Of a DNA stretch of 64,000 nucleotides, positions 47,267-55,224 are shown piece by piece; position 1 is the stretch's first letter; each line of letters starts with the position of its first letter. The stretch spans positions 1,488,001-1,552,000 of the forward strand of contig NZ_CP033073.1 in assembly GCF_003675325.1 (NCBI RefSeq). Reading direction: 5' to 3'. The position numbers were made by a program, and so were the translations under genes. The notes beneath the pieces were generated by a model. The model saw only the letters and a program-made list of their open reading frames with translations. It was not told the origin of the DNA and searched no databases. Source of the DNA: Streptomyces dangxiongensis (GTDB taxonomy: Bacteria; Actinomycetota; Actinomycetes; Streptomycetales; Streptomycetaceae).

Positions 47267-47673
47267 GAGATGGCCCCAGGCGAGGGCTCGTGCCGGCGGC
47301 TCCGGGTGCAGACCCGGAGCTGTTGCGCATTCAAAGCTCGCTCGATTTGCATTCGTGTACCCCCGAACTATGGCGCGACGAAAGCATCGCACGCCATGCT
47401 CCACCCGACTGTGGCATGAACGCTACGTGATCGTCCCAGTCGCCCGGACCCCCCGGCGGGTGTTGACGAGTGAGCATATTCGCTCAGCGTTCTGTTTTCC
47501 AGTGACCGATATGACGTAAATATCGGATCTGATGCTCACGAGGGCCCAGTGTGTTGCATTTTTTCGTGCCTTCTGTCCCATTCGACCCTATTTATGCCCA
47601 GCGGTCGACTGTACAAATAACAGGACGTGTGTTCTTTTGTTGTTGGGAAGACTGGCGTGCGGAAGGGGGAGCG
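47267..47673. other. Non-coding, locally AT-richer region upstream of the OmpR-type regulator
   Basis: About 400 bases with no supported gene and a lower GC than the surroundings (for example TTTTTCGTGCC and ACAAATAACAGG stretches). It carries the perfect inverted repeat CCGATAT-N7-ATATCGG at 47506-47526 and must hold the promoter of the next gene. Confidence 0.55.
47506..47526. promoter_or_regulatory. Inverted repeat CCGATAT-N7-ATATCGG
   Basis: Seven-base perfect arms, AT-rich for this genome, about 150 bases upstream of the atypical response regulator start. Candidate operator for that gene. Confidence 0.5.
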
Positions 47674-48363
47674 ATGGCAGTGCACGCAGCGCAACTGGAC
47701 ACGACCCGCGTCCTGGTGGTCGGCGATGACGCCGGCACGGCCGAGGCGAGGGTGCGAGAGCTGCGTCGGCAGGGGTACTTCGCGAGGAGCGTCGACACCG
47801 GGGCCGAAGCGCTGAGCGCCCATCAGCAGTCGGATCTGGTCCTGCTCGACCTCGATCTTCCCGACATCGACGGTCTCGAGGTCTGCCGGTCGATACGGGA
47901 GGCCGGCGACAAGCCCATCATCTCCGTGACGGCCCGCAACACCGAACTGGACCGGGTCCTCGCCCTCCAGGCCGGGGCGGACGACTGCGTGGTGACCTCG
48001 TGCGGCACGCGCGAGATGCTGGCGCGCATCGAAGCCGTGCTGCGCCGGGCTCGCCCCCGGCCGGACGAGCCCGGGACCCTCTGCCTCGGCCCGCTGCGCA
48101 TCGACAGCGGAACGCGTGAGATCCGTCTGCACGGCCGGCCGGTGAACCTCACCGCCAAGGAATTCGAGTTGCTGCACACACTGGCCGCGACCCCCGGAAG
48201 CGTCATTTCACGCAAAGAATTGATGGCGCGGGTCTGGGAGACCACGTGGGCGGATTCCAGTCGCACCATCGACACACACGTACGCAGCCTGCGGGCGAAG
48301 CTCGGTGCCAATTCCTGGATCATCACGGTCCGCGGTGTCGGTTACCGCATGGGACACGGCTGA
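47674..48363 (+). CDS. Atypical OmpR-family response regulator (JadR1-like)
   Basis: A 229-residue regulator with an N-terminal receiver (VLVVGDDAGTAEARVREL; phospho-Asp position in LVLLDLDLPDIDGLEV) and a C-terminal winged helix (NLTAKEFELLHTLAATPGSVISRKELM, SRTIDTHVRSLRAKLG, VRGVGYRMG). The usual Lys of the phosphorylation pocket is missing: where K-P-F is expected the sequence is CVVTSCGTREM. No histidine kinase is adjacent. Such atypical regulators (JadR1 type) respond to end products rather than phosphorylation and often sit next to butyrolactone genes. Confidence 0.88.
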   Translation: MAVHAAQLDTTRVLVVGDDAGTAEARVRELRRQGYFARSVDTGAEALSAHQQSDLVLLDLDLPDIDGLEVCRSIREAGDKPIISVTARNTELDRVLALQAGADDCVVTSCGTREMLARIEAVLRRARPRPDEPGTLCLGPLRIDSGTREIRLHGRPVNLTAKEFELLHTLAATPGSVISRKELMARVWETTWADSSRTIDTHVRSLRAKLGANSWIITVRGVGYRMGHG

Positions 48364-48379
48364 GAAATAGCGCGGAACA

Positions 48380-48422
48380 CCGCTGCGGGCCCGCACCCGG
48401 AGGAAATGCGGACCCGCAGCGG
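48380..48422. terminator. Bidirectional hairpin between convergent genes
   Basis: CCGCTGCGGG and CCCGCAGCGG form a perfect 10-bp stem enclosing further short stems, between the regulator stop (48363) and the dehydrogenase stop (48447). Confidence 0.65.
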
Positions 48423-48446
48423 CACATCAATTCGCCCGGCAGCCGG

Positions 48447-49694
48447 TCATGACACCGCCCCTGCCGTGTACGGTCCGTCGAGCCCGGCGGGGTCCTGGCC
48501 GAGGCCGGCGGGTGTGACCCAGTCGAAGGCGCTGTAGACGGCCGGGCCCAGGCCGATGCCCTCGGCGACCTGCTCCCGCAGCCGGTTGGAGGTGAAGCCG
48601 CCGATGACGTTCATCTGGGCGTCACGGTAGAGGCGTTCCACCTCGTGGCCCTGGGTCACACCGGTCGCCCCGTGGATCTGCACGGCCCGTGCGGCGACCT
48701 CGACGCCCATCTCGGTGGCGTAGATCTTGAGCATGGCGATCAGATCCCGGGCCGAGCGGCCCGCGAAGCGTTCGCACATCGCCCGCCGGGCCAGCAGCCG
48801 GGCGGCGTCGATCTGGGCGCGCGACTCGGCGAGCTGGGCCTGCACGCCCTCCATGTGCGCGAGCGGCCGGCCGAACGAGACCCGTTCCCGGGCGTGCCGT
48901 ACGGAGGCGGCCAGTGCGGACTCGGCGACGGCGATGGCGGCGAACGAGTTCTTCAGCCAGCCCCATGCCATGCCCTCGGCCAGCTCCCCGAACGGCACGG
49001 GCACCACATCGGCCTCGGCGATGCGGGCGTCGGTGAAGACGATCCCGCCCCACGGCATGCCCCGCAGCCCCATGTGGGGGATCTCGTACCGCTCGACGCC
49101 GGGTTGGTGCAGGTCCACGAAGGCGAGGCACCAGTCGGGGCCGTCGTCCCCGGCGATGCGCTCCCGACGGGCTAGCACGACGGCGACGTCGGCGATGGGC
49201 GCGTTGGTGATCCTGGACTTCTCGCCGTTGATGACGAAGCCGTCGCCGGCCGGCCCGGCGTGCCGCACCGTGGTGCGGTAGGTCCCCGCGTCGCTGCCCG
49301 CCGTACGCTCCACCACCGCGAAGGCGGCCAGTCGCTCCCCGGACAGCAGGGACCGCAGCAGCGGCTCGTGGCTGCGGAGGTCGCCGTAGGTGGAGATCAG
49401 CTTGGCGCACAGCAGCGCGGACACGGTCGCCGCCCAGTAGGTGCCGGGGCACGCCCGGGCCAGCGCCTCCATGGCGTCGGCCTGGGTGAGGCCGTCGGCG
49501 CCCGTGCCGCCGATCTCCGGCGGGTGGAACAGCCGCAGGTAACCGCTGTCGATCAGCTCCTTCCAGTTCTCGGCCGGTATACGGCCCGTCGCGTCCGTGT
49601 CGGCGGCCCGGGCGGCGATGCCCGGGAAAGCGGGCGCCGGCCGGATGCCGCGCGCGTCGCCGCTCATGTCGTAGGCGTTCGTCGTGGTGGTCAT
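48447..49694 (-). CDS. Acyl-CoA dehydrogenase-family flavoprotein (1)
   Basis: A 415-residue member of the acyl-CoA dehydrogenase fold. Seen: GYLRLFHPPEIGGTGADGLTQ, FVINGEKSRITNAPIADVAVV (FAD/acyl site), LRGMPWGGIVFTDARI, HGATGVTQGHEVERLYRDAQ. ATG 49694 has AAGGAG seven bases upstream; the longer frame would overlap the preceding gene. Members in biosynthetic clusters desaturate carrier-bound chains or act as N- or C-hydroxylases. It is coupled to the second paralogue. Confidence 0.85.
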   Translation of the reverse strand: MTTTTNAYDMSGDARGIRPAPAFPGIAARAADTDATGRIPAENWKELIDSGYLRLFHPPEIGGTGADGLTQADAMEALARACPGTYWAATVSALLCAKLISTYGDLRSHEPLLRSLLSGERLAAFAVVERTAGSDAGTYRTTVRHAGPAGDGFVINGEKSRITNAPIADVAVVLARRERIAGDDGPDWCLAFVDLHQPGVERYEIPHMGLRGMPWGGIVFTDARIAEADVVPVPFGELAEGMAWGWLKNSFAAIAVAESALAASVRHARERVSFGRPLAHMEGVQAQLAESRAQIDAARLLARRAMCERFAGRSARDLIAMLKIYATEMGVEVAARAVQIHGATGVTQGHEVERLYRDAQMNVIGGFTSNRLREQVAEGIGLGPAVYSAFDWVTPAGLGQDPAGLDGPYTAGAVS

Positions 49695-49714
49695 GTCGTC
49701 AGCGCTCCTTGTGT

Positions 49715-50869
49715 TCAGCACGGTCGGCCGAGATCCAGCAACGACGCCGCGATCACCGGCCGCAGCACCTCGGTGCCGCCTCCGGTGCCGGCGAAGAACA
49801 GCGCGTCACGGTGGGCGCGTCCGATCAGGTGGCCGCTGTCGAGGCCGAGCGGGCCGGACAGGCGCGCGGCCGCGTCGGTGACCGTGCGCACGGCGTCCGC
49901 CACGAACAGCCGGGCCGCGGCCGCGTCGCGGTGCGAGGGCCGGGCGCCGGAGTCGAACTGCTCGGCGGCCCGGTACAGCATTCCCTCGGCGAGTTCGCAC
50001 CGCGCGGCCAGGTCCGCCAGGGTGAACCGGACGGACTGGTCGTGGTGGAGGGGCCGGCCGAAGAGCCGGCGTTCGCGGGCGCCTTCGACGGCGTCCCGGG
50101 TCAGGGCGCGGATGAGGCCGAGCCAGGGCGCGCTGGAGAAGACCCAGTCCAGCACCGCGAGAAGCGGTTCCGCTTCGCCCGCGGCACCGCCGACGGTGCC
50201 CAGCACCGCGGTGTCGGGGACCGCGCAGTCGTCCAGGACCAGCCGGCCCCAGGGGCAAGTGGCCATCGCGGCCGGGCCGGCCTCGCCCACCCGCAGTCCC
50301 GGGGTGGCCCGGTCCACGACGAACGCCGTCCGTCCGCCGTCGTCGTGGGCGGCGATGACCAGGAAGTGATGTGCCACGGGGGCGCCCGCGACCAGGTCCA
50401 GTTCGCCGGTGAGCACCCAGCCTCGTGAGCCCTCCGCGGCGGGCCGGGCGGTGACGGCCGGGGCGACGGACGCGCCCTGGGTCTGCTGGAGCGACAGGGC
50501 GCCTATCCACTCGCCGGACGCCATCCGGGGCAGGTACCGCTGCCGTTGCCGGGGGCTGCCGAAGGCGCGCAGCGGCACGGTGGCCAGCACCGCGTGCACG
50601 CCGACCGAGAGGGCGAGACCGGGGTCCCGGGCCCCCTCGCCGAGCCCCGCCAGAAGGGCGACCGTCTGGGTGGCGGACAGGCCGCCACCGCCCAGGTCGC
50701 GCGGTACCAGTGGGCCGATGAGGCCCGGGCCGTGCCCGGCCGCGGCCAGTTCGGCGAAGAGTCGTGGGTCCCAGCGGCGTTCACGGTCGCGGTCGGCGGC
50801 GGTCGGTTCCGCGACGCGGCGGGCGCGCTCCCGGGCCCAGTCGCCCGTGGGGGAATGCGGCATTTCCAT
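49715..50869 (-). CDS. Acyl-CoA dehydrogenase-family flavoprotein (2)
   Basis: A 384-residue paralogue of the preceding gene: LIGPLVPRDLGGGGLSATQTV, YLPRMASGEWIGALSLQQTQGAS, GWVLTGELDLVAGAPVAHHFLV, and C-terminal HLIGRAHRDALFFAGTGGG. It is more diverged from housekeeping enzymes and I cannot point to a catalytic Glu with certainty. The pair may form a heteromer as known for some two-gene acyl-CoA dehydrogenases. Divergent from the amino-group carrier operon, so probably part of the same pathway. Confidence 0.82.
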   Translation of the reverse strand: MEMPHSPTGDWARERARRVAEPTAADRDRERRWDPRLFAELAAAGHGPGLIGPLVPRDLGGGGLSATQTVALLAGLGEGARDPGLALSVGVHAVLATVPLRAFGSPRQRQRYLPRMASGEWIGALSLQQTQGASVAPAVTARPAAEGSRGWVLTGELDLVAGAPVAHHFLVIAAHDDGGRTAFVVDRATPGLRVGEAGPAAMATCPWGRLVLDDCAVPDTAVLGTVGGAAGEAEPLLAVLDWVFSSAPWLGLIRALTRDAVEGARERRLFGRPLHHDQSVRFTLADLAARCELAEGMLYRAAEQFDSGARPSHRDAAAARLFVADAVRTVTDAAARLSGPLGLDSGHLIGRAHRDALFFAGTGGGTEVLRPVIAASLLDLGRPC

Positions 50870-51101
50870 TCGAACTCTCCATTCTCAGCTGCTGAAAACG
50901 GGCCCGATCACCATAGCCAGCGATCCAAATGGTTCCCCGGACGGATTCCAGATTTTTCGCCGAGCCTGCGGAGAATTCACAGACATGACCCCCACCGACT
51001 TTCCATCACATTCCTTGACACAGCTCTGACATGGAGTCCGTTGTTTCCTGACGTTGCGCCGTCCACGATGGTCGAGGCCCTGCAAGAAGGAGGAAAACGC
51101 A

Positions 51102-52253
51102 ATGGCAGTAGAAGAGCACGGGGGAAGCCTTTCGAGGCTGCCTCGTCTGTCTGACGCAACCCTGCGGGACTCCGCGCACATGGCCGGCGTCGAGTTCGGC
51201 CCCAAGGATGCCGCGATCATCGCGAACCTGCTGGTGAAGACCGGCATCGAACTCGTCGAGGTCGGCATGGTGTCCGGTCCGGGCTCCAAGGACGCCGACC
51301 TCGTCCTCGCCACCCATGAGGCCGTCGGCCCCGAGCGCAGCATGACGCTCGTCGTGGTGCGCGACCGCCAGCAGGTCGCGAAGGCCCTCGACGAGGCCGA
51401 ACGCCTGGGGGTACGGCACATCATGTACTCCATCCCCACCTCCGAGCAGCACGCGCAGCTCAAGCTCGGCTCGCCCAGTGCCAAGTTCCTGCACACGTTG
51501 GCCCGTTCGGCGATCTCGCAGGCCAAGGAGCGCGGCTTCCACGTCACCTTCAGCGGCGAGGACGGCGCCCGTACGCCCAAGGAGCGCCTCGTCCCCTATG
51601 TCACCGCCGGCTTCGAGGCGGGGGCCGACCGGTTCCGGCTCGCCGAGACCGTCGCGTGCCTCTCGCCCTGGCAGATGGAGGAGGTCATCGCCGGCCTCAC
51701 CGCGATCGACGGCTCCGAGATCGAGATCCACTCGCACAACATGCTGGGCATGGCCGTCGCCAACTCCCTCGCCGCCGTCCGCGCGGGCGCGCAGTGGATC
51801 TCGGCGACCGTCGGCGGCATCGGTGAACGCGGCGGCAACGCCCCGCTCGCCGAGCTGCTCACCTCGCTGCGCGTCGTCCACGGCGACACCCGCTTCGACC
51901 TGAGCCACCTCACCGAACTGTCGCGCGTCGCCCTCGAGGGCGCCGGCCTCGGCGACGCCTTCCAGTCGGGGCCGACCACACCGCACGCCTTCGCCTACGA
52001 ACTGCCGGGCCAGCTCACCCACCCGGAGGCGTACGAGACGCTCCCCGCCGAACTCGTCGGCAACGCCCGCGAGCTGCGGGTCCGCACGCGCCTCACCCCT
52101 GCCCTCGTCAAGTGGGCACTGACCGACTCGGGTGTCTCCGTCGACATCGACACCTTCACCCCTTGGCTCACCGAGCGCCAGGAGCGCGACGGAGGTCCGC
52201 TGCTCGACCGGGACACGATCCGCAAGGCCGCCGTCGACTTCCAGGCCGCCTGA
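51102..52253 (+). CDS. Homocitrate/isopropylmalate synthase-family enzyme
   Basis: A 383-residue TIM-barrel Claisen condensation enzyme (DRE-TIM metallolyase). Metal site His pair in EIHSHNMLGMAVANSLAAVRAGA and the family end TVGGIGERGGNAPLAEL are clear. The N-terminal motif is altered: DATLRDSAHMAGVEF instead of the usual D-T-T-L-R-D-G-E-Q, so the Gly-Glu-Gln positions are replaced. ATG 51102 with AAGGAGGA upstream. In lysine pathways such enzymes make homocitrate, leading to alpha-aminoadipate carried by LysW; here the acceptor keto acid is unknown. No aconitase-like gene is in the window. Confidence 0.85.
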   Translation: MAVEEHGGSLSRLPRLSDATLRDSAHMAGVEFGPKDAAIIANLLVKTGIELVEVGMVSGPGSKDADLVLATHEAVGPERSMTLVVVRDRQQVAKALDEAERLGVRHIMYSIPTSEQHAQLKLGSPSAKFLHTLARSAISQAKERGFHVTFSGEDGARTPKERLVPYVTAGFEAGADRFRLAETVACLSPWQMEEVIAGLTAIDGSEIEIHSHNMLGMAVANSLAAVRAGAQWISATVGGIGERGGNAPLAELLTSLRVVHGDTRFDLSHLTELSRVALEGAGLGDAFQSGPTTPHAFAYELPGQLTHPEAYETLPAELVGNARELRVRTRLTPALVKWALTDSGVSVDIDTFTPWLTERQERDGGPLLDRDTIRKAAVDFQAA

Positions 52254-52322
52254 ACCCACCCCGTACCGGGGCGGACCAGCCCCGCCTCAGCCCGATCCGT
52301 ACGAAGAATCCGGAGTTGATCT

Positions 52323-52508
52323 ATGTCCACCGCCACCCTCGCCGGCGAGTGCCCCGAGTGCGAGACCGACCTGACCGTGCCGCCGATGGTTCAGGGCGAG
52401 ACCCTCTCCTGCCCCGAGTGCATGCTCACGCTGCGCGTGGAGGAGATCCAGGACGGCCGGCTGTCCCTCCAGATGGTCGAGGTACAGCTGCGCGACTGGG
52501 GCCAGTGA
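52323..52508 (+). CDS. LysW-type amino-group carrier protein with C-terminal Gln
   Basis: A 61-residue carrier protein with two zinc-binding CPEC motifs (CPECETDLTVPP and SCPECMLTLRV) and an acidic body, as in LysW. In known members the C-terminal motif is E-D-W-G-E and the final Glu side chain is linked to the amino group of the substrate. Here the end reads LRDWGQ: the last codon is CAG, followed by TGA. The reading frame is unambiguous. ATG 52323 follows GGAG. It precedes the LysX-like ligase by one base. See findings for the meaning of the Gln. Confidence 0.9.
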   Translation: MSTATLAGECPECETDLTVPPMVQGETLSCPECMLTLRVEEIQDGRLSLQMVEVQLRDWGQ

Positions 52509-52509
52509 C

Positions 52510-53358
52510 ATGACCCTGAGAGTCGCCATCGTCGCGGACCGGGTCGGCTGGGAGGAACGCGAACTCATCCGGCGCGCACCGGACCTGGGCCTCCAGGTCG
52601 ACTGGGTCAATGACGAGTCCCTGTGCCTCGGGGACGTCGAGGCCCCGTCGATCGACGGCTACGACGCCCTGCTGATCCGCAGCCGCAGCTACACCCGGGG
52701 CGGGCTGCTCGCCACCCTGGCCGAGGCGAGCGGCGTACGCGTCCTCAACTCCGCCGACGCCGTCCACGCCTGCGAGAACAAGCTGGTGCTGCGCGCCGTG
52801 CTGCGCTCCGCCGGCGTGCCGGTGCCGGACTTCCGGCTCGCCCTGTCCCGCAAGGACTTCACGCGGGCGCTCGACGAGCTGGGCCTGCCGGCGGTGCTCA
52901 AGCCGGTCTACGGCGGGATGGGCAAACGCGTCACCCTCGTCCGGGACGCCGACCTGGCGCAGTCCGTCTACGACTATGTCGAGGACCTCGGCCACGCCTT
53001 CGAGCAGGCCTGCCTGGTCGAGCCGTATCTGGGTGGCGGCTCGGTCCGGTGCCTGGTCGTCGGCCGGGAGATCGTCGCCGCGGCCGAGTTCGAGAGCGCC
53101 GGGGCCGACTGGCGCAGCAACGCGGCGCTCGGCAACCAGAGCCGCGCCCTCGCCCATGACCCCGAGGTCCAGAAGCTCGTCGACGGTGTCGTGGACCGGC
53201 TCGGCGAGGGGATCTACGGAGTCGATCTCTTCAAGACGCCATCGGGCCACCTCGTCAACGAGGTCAACCACGCCCCCGCCTGGCGGGGGGTGGCGTCGAC
53301 CACGGGAGTGGACATCCCGTCGGCCATCGCCCGTCACCTGCAGGAGATACTCGCATGA
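52510..53358 (+). CDS. LysX-like ligase (RimK/ATP-grasp), carrier-protein loading
   Basis: A 282-residue ATP-grasp ligase of the LysX/RimK family that joins a substrate amino group to the carrier C-terminus using ATP. Seen: LIRSRSYTRGGLLATL, SADAVHACENKLVLRAVL, PAVLKPVYGGMGKRVTLV (ATP-grasp Gly-rich loop), WRSNAALGNQSRAL and GIYGVDLFKTPSGHLVNEVN (metal-binding). ATG 52510 starts one base past the carrier stop. Its loop PVYGGMGKR differs from the usual G-S-x-G-R type, which may reflect another substrate. Confidence 0.9.
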   Translation: MTLRVAIVADRVGWEERELIRRAPDLGLQVDWVNDESLCLGDVEAPSIDGYDALLIRSRSYTRGGLLATLAEASGVRVLNSADAVHACENKLVLRAVLRSAGVPVPDFRLALSRKDFTRALDELGLPAVLKPVYGGMGKRVTLVRDADLAQSVYDYVEDLGHAFEQACLVEPYLGGGSVRCLVVGREIVAAAEFESAGADWRSNAALGNQSRALAHDPEVQKLVDGVVDRLGEGIYGVDLFKTPSGHLVNEVNHAPAWRGVASTTGVDIPSAIARHLQEILA

Positions 53359-54413
53359 TCCGCGTGGGAATCGTCGGCGCCTCCGGGCTCGCCGGCGGTG
53401 AACTGATCAGGCTGGTGAGCCAGCACCCGGAACTCGAACTGACCTTCCTCGGCGGCAATTCCAGCGCCGGCCGACGCCCGGCCCAGCTACATCCCGGGCT
53501 CCGTCTCGACCTGGGTCTGACCGTCGAACGCGTCACGGTGGACGCCGTGGCCGAGCGGTGCGACGTGGTGTTCCTCGCCACGCCCGCTCCGGCCTCGGCC
53601 GAACTGGCCGCGCTCCTCGCCGACCGCGTCCCCTGCGTGATCGACTTGAGCGGCGCCTTCCGTATCCGCACCACCCGGCTGCACGAGCGCTGGTACCCCA
53701 AGGCCGCGCGGTCGGAGGAACTCGCCGACCGCTTCGTCTACGGCGTACCGGAACTCGTCGGCGACCAACTGGCCGACGCCCCGCTGATCTCCGTACCCGG
53801 CTGCTACGCCACGGCGATCACCCTCGGGCTCGCCCCGCTGACCCTCGGTCTCGGCCTGAACCTGAGGACCGTGGTCGTGGACGGCAAGAGCGGCTCCAGC
53901 GGCGGCGGTCTACAGCTACGCGTCCCCGACCTGCACCCGCTGCGCAACGGCGCCATCGCACCGTACGCCCCCACCGGGCACCGGCACGCCGCCGAGGTCA
54001 GCGACTTCCTGGAGCACAGCAAGCCGGGCACCGTCGGTTCGCTGACCATGTCGGCGTACGGGGTGTCACACGTACGCGGACTGCTCGCCAGCGCCTACGT
54101 CTTCACCGACGACGAGGTGGACGGCCGCGAGCTGCAACGGGCCTACCTGCGCTTCTACAAGGGGCAGCCGTTCGTGCGGGTGCGGCGGCACACCGAGACG
54201 CTGATCCCGGTACCCGACCCGCAGGCGGTCCTGGGCTCCAACTTCTGCGACGTGACGGTCCTGCACGACGACGAAGGCGGCCGGATCGTCGTCCTCGCCG
54301 CCCTCGACAACCTCGTCAAGGGCGCGGCGGGCCAGGCCCTCCAGGCCATGAACAAGCGATTCCGGCTGCCCGAGGAGACAGGCCTGACGATGCAGCCGGT
54401 GATGCCCGCATGA
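53355..54413 (+). CDS. LysY/ArgC-like phosphate reductase
   Basis: A 352-residue NADPH-dependent reductase turning the carrier-bound acyl phosphate into an aldehyde. N-terminal GIVGASGLAGGELIRLVSQHPEL, catalytic Cys in SVPGCYATAITLGLAPL, DGKSGSSGGGLQLRVPDLHPL, and C-terminal DNLVKGAAGQALQAMN. ATG overlaps the ligase stop (ATGA). Housekeeping argC would not be expected inside this operon, so the carrier-dependent role is favoured. Confidence 0.92.
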   Translation: MIRVGIVGASGLAGGELIRLVSQHPELELTFLGGNSSAGRRPAQLHPGLRLDLGLTVERVTVDAVAERCDVVFLATPAPASAELAALLADRVPCVIDLSGAFRIRTTRLHERWYPKAARSEELADRFVYGVPELVGDQLADAPLISVPGCYATAITLGLAPLTLGLGLNLRTVVVDGKSGSSGGGLQLRVPDLHPLRNGAIAPYAPTGHRHAAEVSDFLEHSKPGTVGSLTMSAYGVSHVRGLLASAYVFTDDEVDGRELQRAYLRFYKGQPFVRVRRHTETLIPVPDPQAVLGSNFCDVTVLHDDEGGRIVVLAALDNLVKGAAGQALQAMNKRFRLPEETGLTMQPVMPA

Positions 54414-55213
54414 GCGCGACGGCCACCCGGCGGACCCCGACCGTGGTGAAACTCGGCGGTAGCTGCCTCGACGATCTCGCCGGCCCCTGGTGGGACGACC
54501 TGGCCCGGCACGCGCAGGAACGGCCGCTGGTCCTCGTACACGGCTGGTCCAAGCCGCTGAAGAGGCTCAGCGCCCGCTACCTCGAGCCGTCGGCGATCCT
54601 GCGCGACCGGTACGGCAACCAGAGCCGCTGGACGACGCCCGAGGTCATCGAGGACATCAAGACGGTCAGCGCCGAGCTGGGCGAGTCGGTCCTCGGACGG
54701 CTCGAACAGCGCGGGGTCACCGCGGAGCGGCTGCTCGGCAGCGACGGGCTCGTCAGCGCGGGCGAGGGCGAGCGCTGGTGGTGGCGGGACAAGCAGCTCG
54801 TCGAGCTGGAGAACCTCGTCGGCCCGATCACCGGCGTGGACCCCGCCGCGCTGAAGAACCTTCAGCCGGGCCACGCCTACCTCGTCACCCCGCTCGCCCG
54901 CAACGCGGCCGGGCAGGAGGTGAACACCGACGCCGACCGGGCCGCCGCCGCCCTCGCCGGCGCGACCGGCGCCACCGACCTGGTGCTCGTCACCGACGTG
55001 GCACACCTGCTGATCGACGGGGAACCGGTGCGCCGGATCACCGCGCGGGCCGCCGCCGAGTTCCGTGACAGGGGCGCGACCGGAGGCATGCGCAAGAAGC
55101 TCCGGGCCGCCGGCGAGGCTCTGGAGCAGGGCGTGGAGCGCGTCGTCATCGGCAGCGCCCCGGTCACCGACCTGCTGGCCGCCCGCACCGGCACCGTCAT
55201 CACCCGAACGTGA
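54410..55213 (+). CDS. LysZ/ArgB-like amino acid kinase
   Basis: A 267-residue kinase of the acetylglutamate kinase family phosphorylating the distal carboxylate of the carrier-bound substrate. Seen: VVKLGGSCLDD at the N-terminus, VLVHGWSKPLKRLS (the GGG/GHGx loop altered to G-W), VNTDADRAAAALAGATGATDLVLVTDVAHLL and GGMRKKLRAAGEAL (catalytic Lys). ATG overlaps the reductase stop. Confidence 0.9.
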   Translation: MSATATRRTPTVVKLGGSCLDDLAGPWWDDLARHAQERPLVLVHGWSKPLKRLSARYLEPSAILRDRYGNQSRWTTPEVIEDIKTVSAELGESVLGRLEQRGVTAERLLGSDGLVSAGEGERWWWRDKQLVELENLVGPITGVDPAALKNLQPGHAYLVTPLARNAAGQEVNTDADRAAAALAGATGATDLVLVTDVAHLLIDGEPVRRITARAAAEFRDRGATGGMRKKLRAAGEALEQGVERVVIGSAPVTDLLAARTGTVITRT

Positions 55214-55224
55214 GGAGCACGCGC

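Noticed and set aside
51102..55213. Primary arginine biosynthesis operon
   Set aside because: ArgC- and ArgB-like genes are present, but with LysW- and LysX-like genes and without argJ, argD or argR neighbours; the carrier-protein pathway explains them better.
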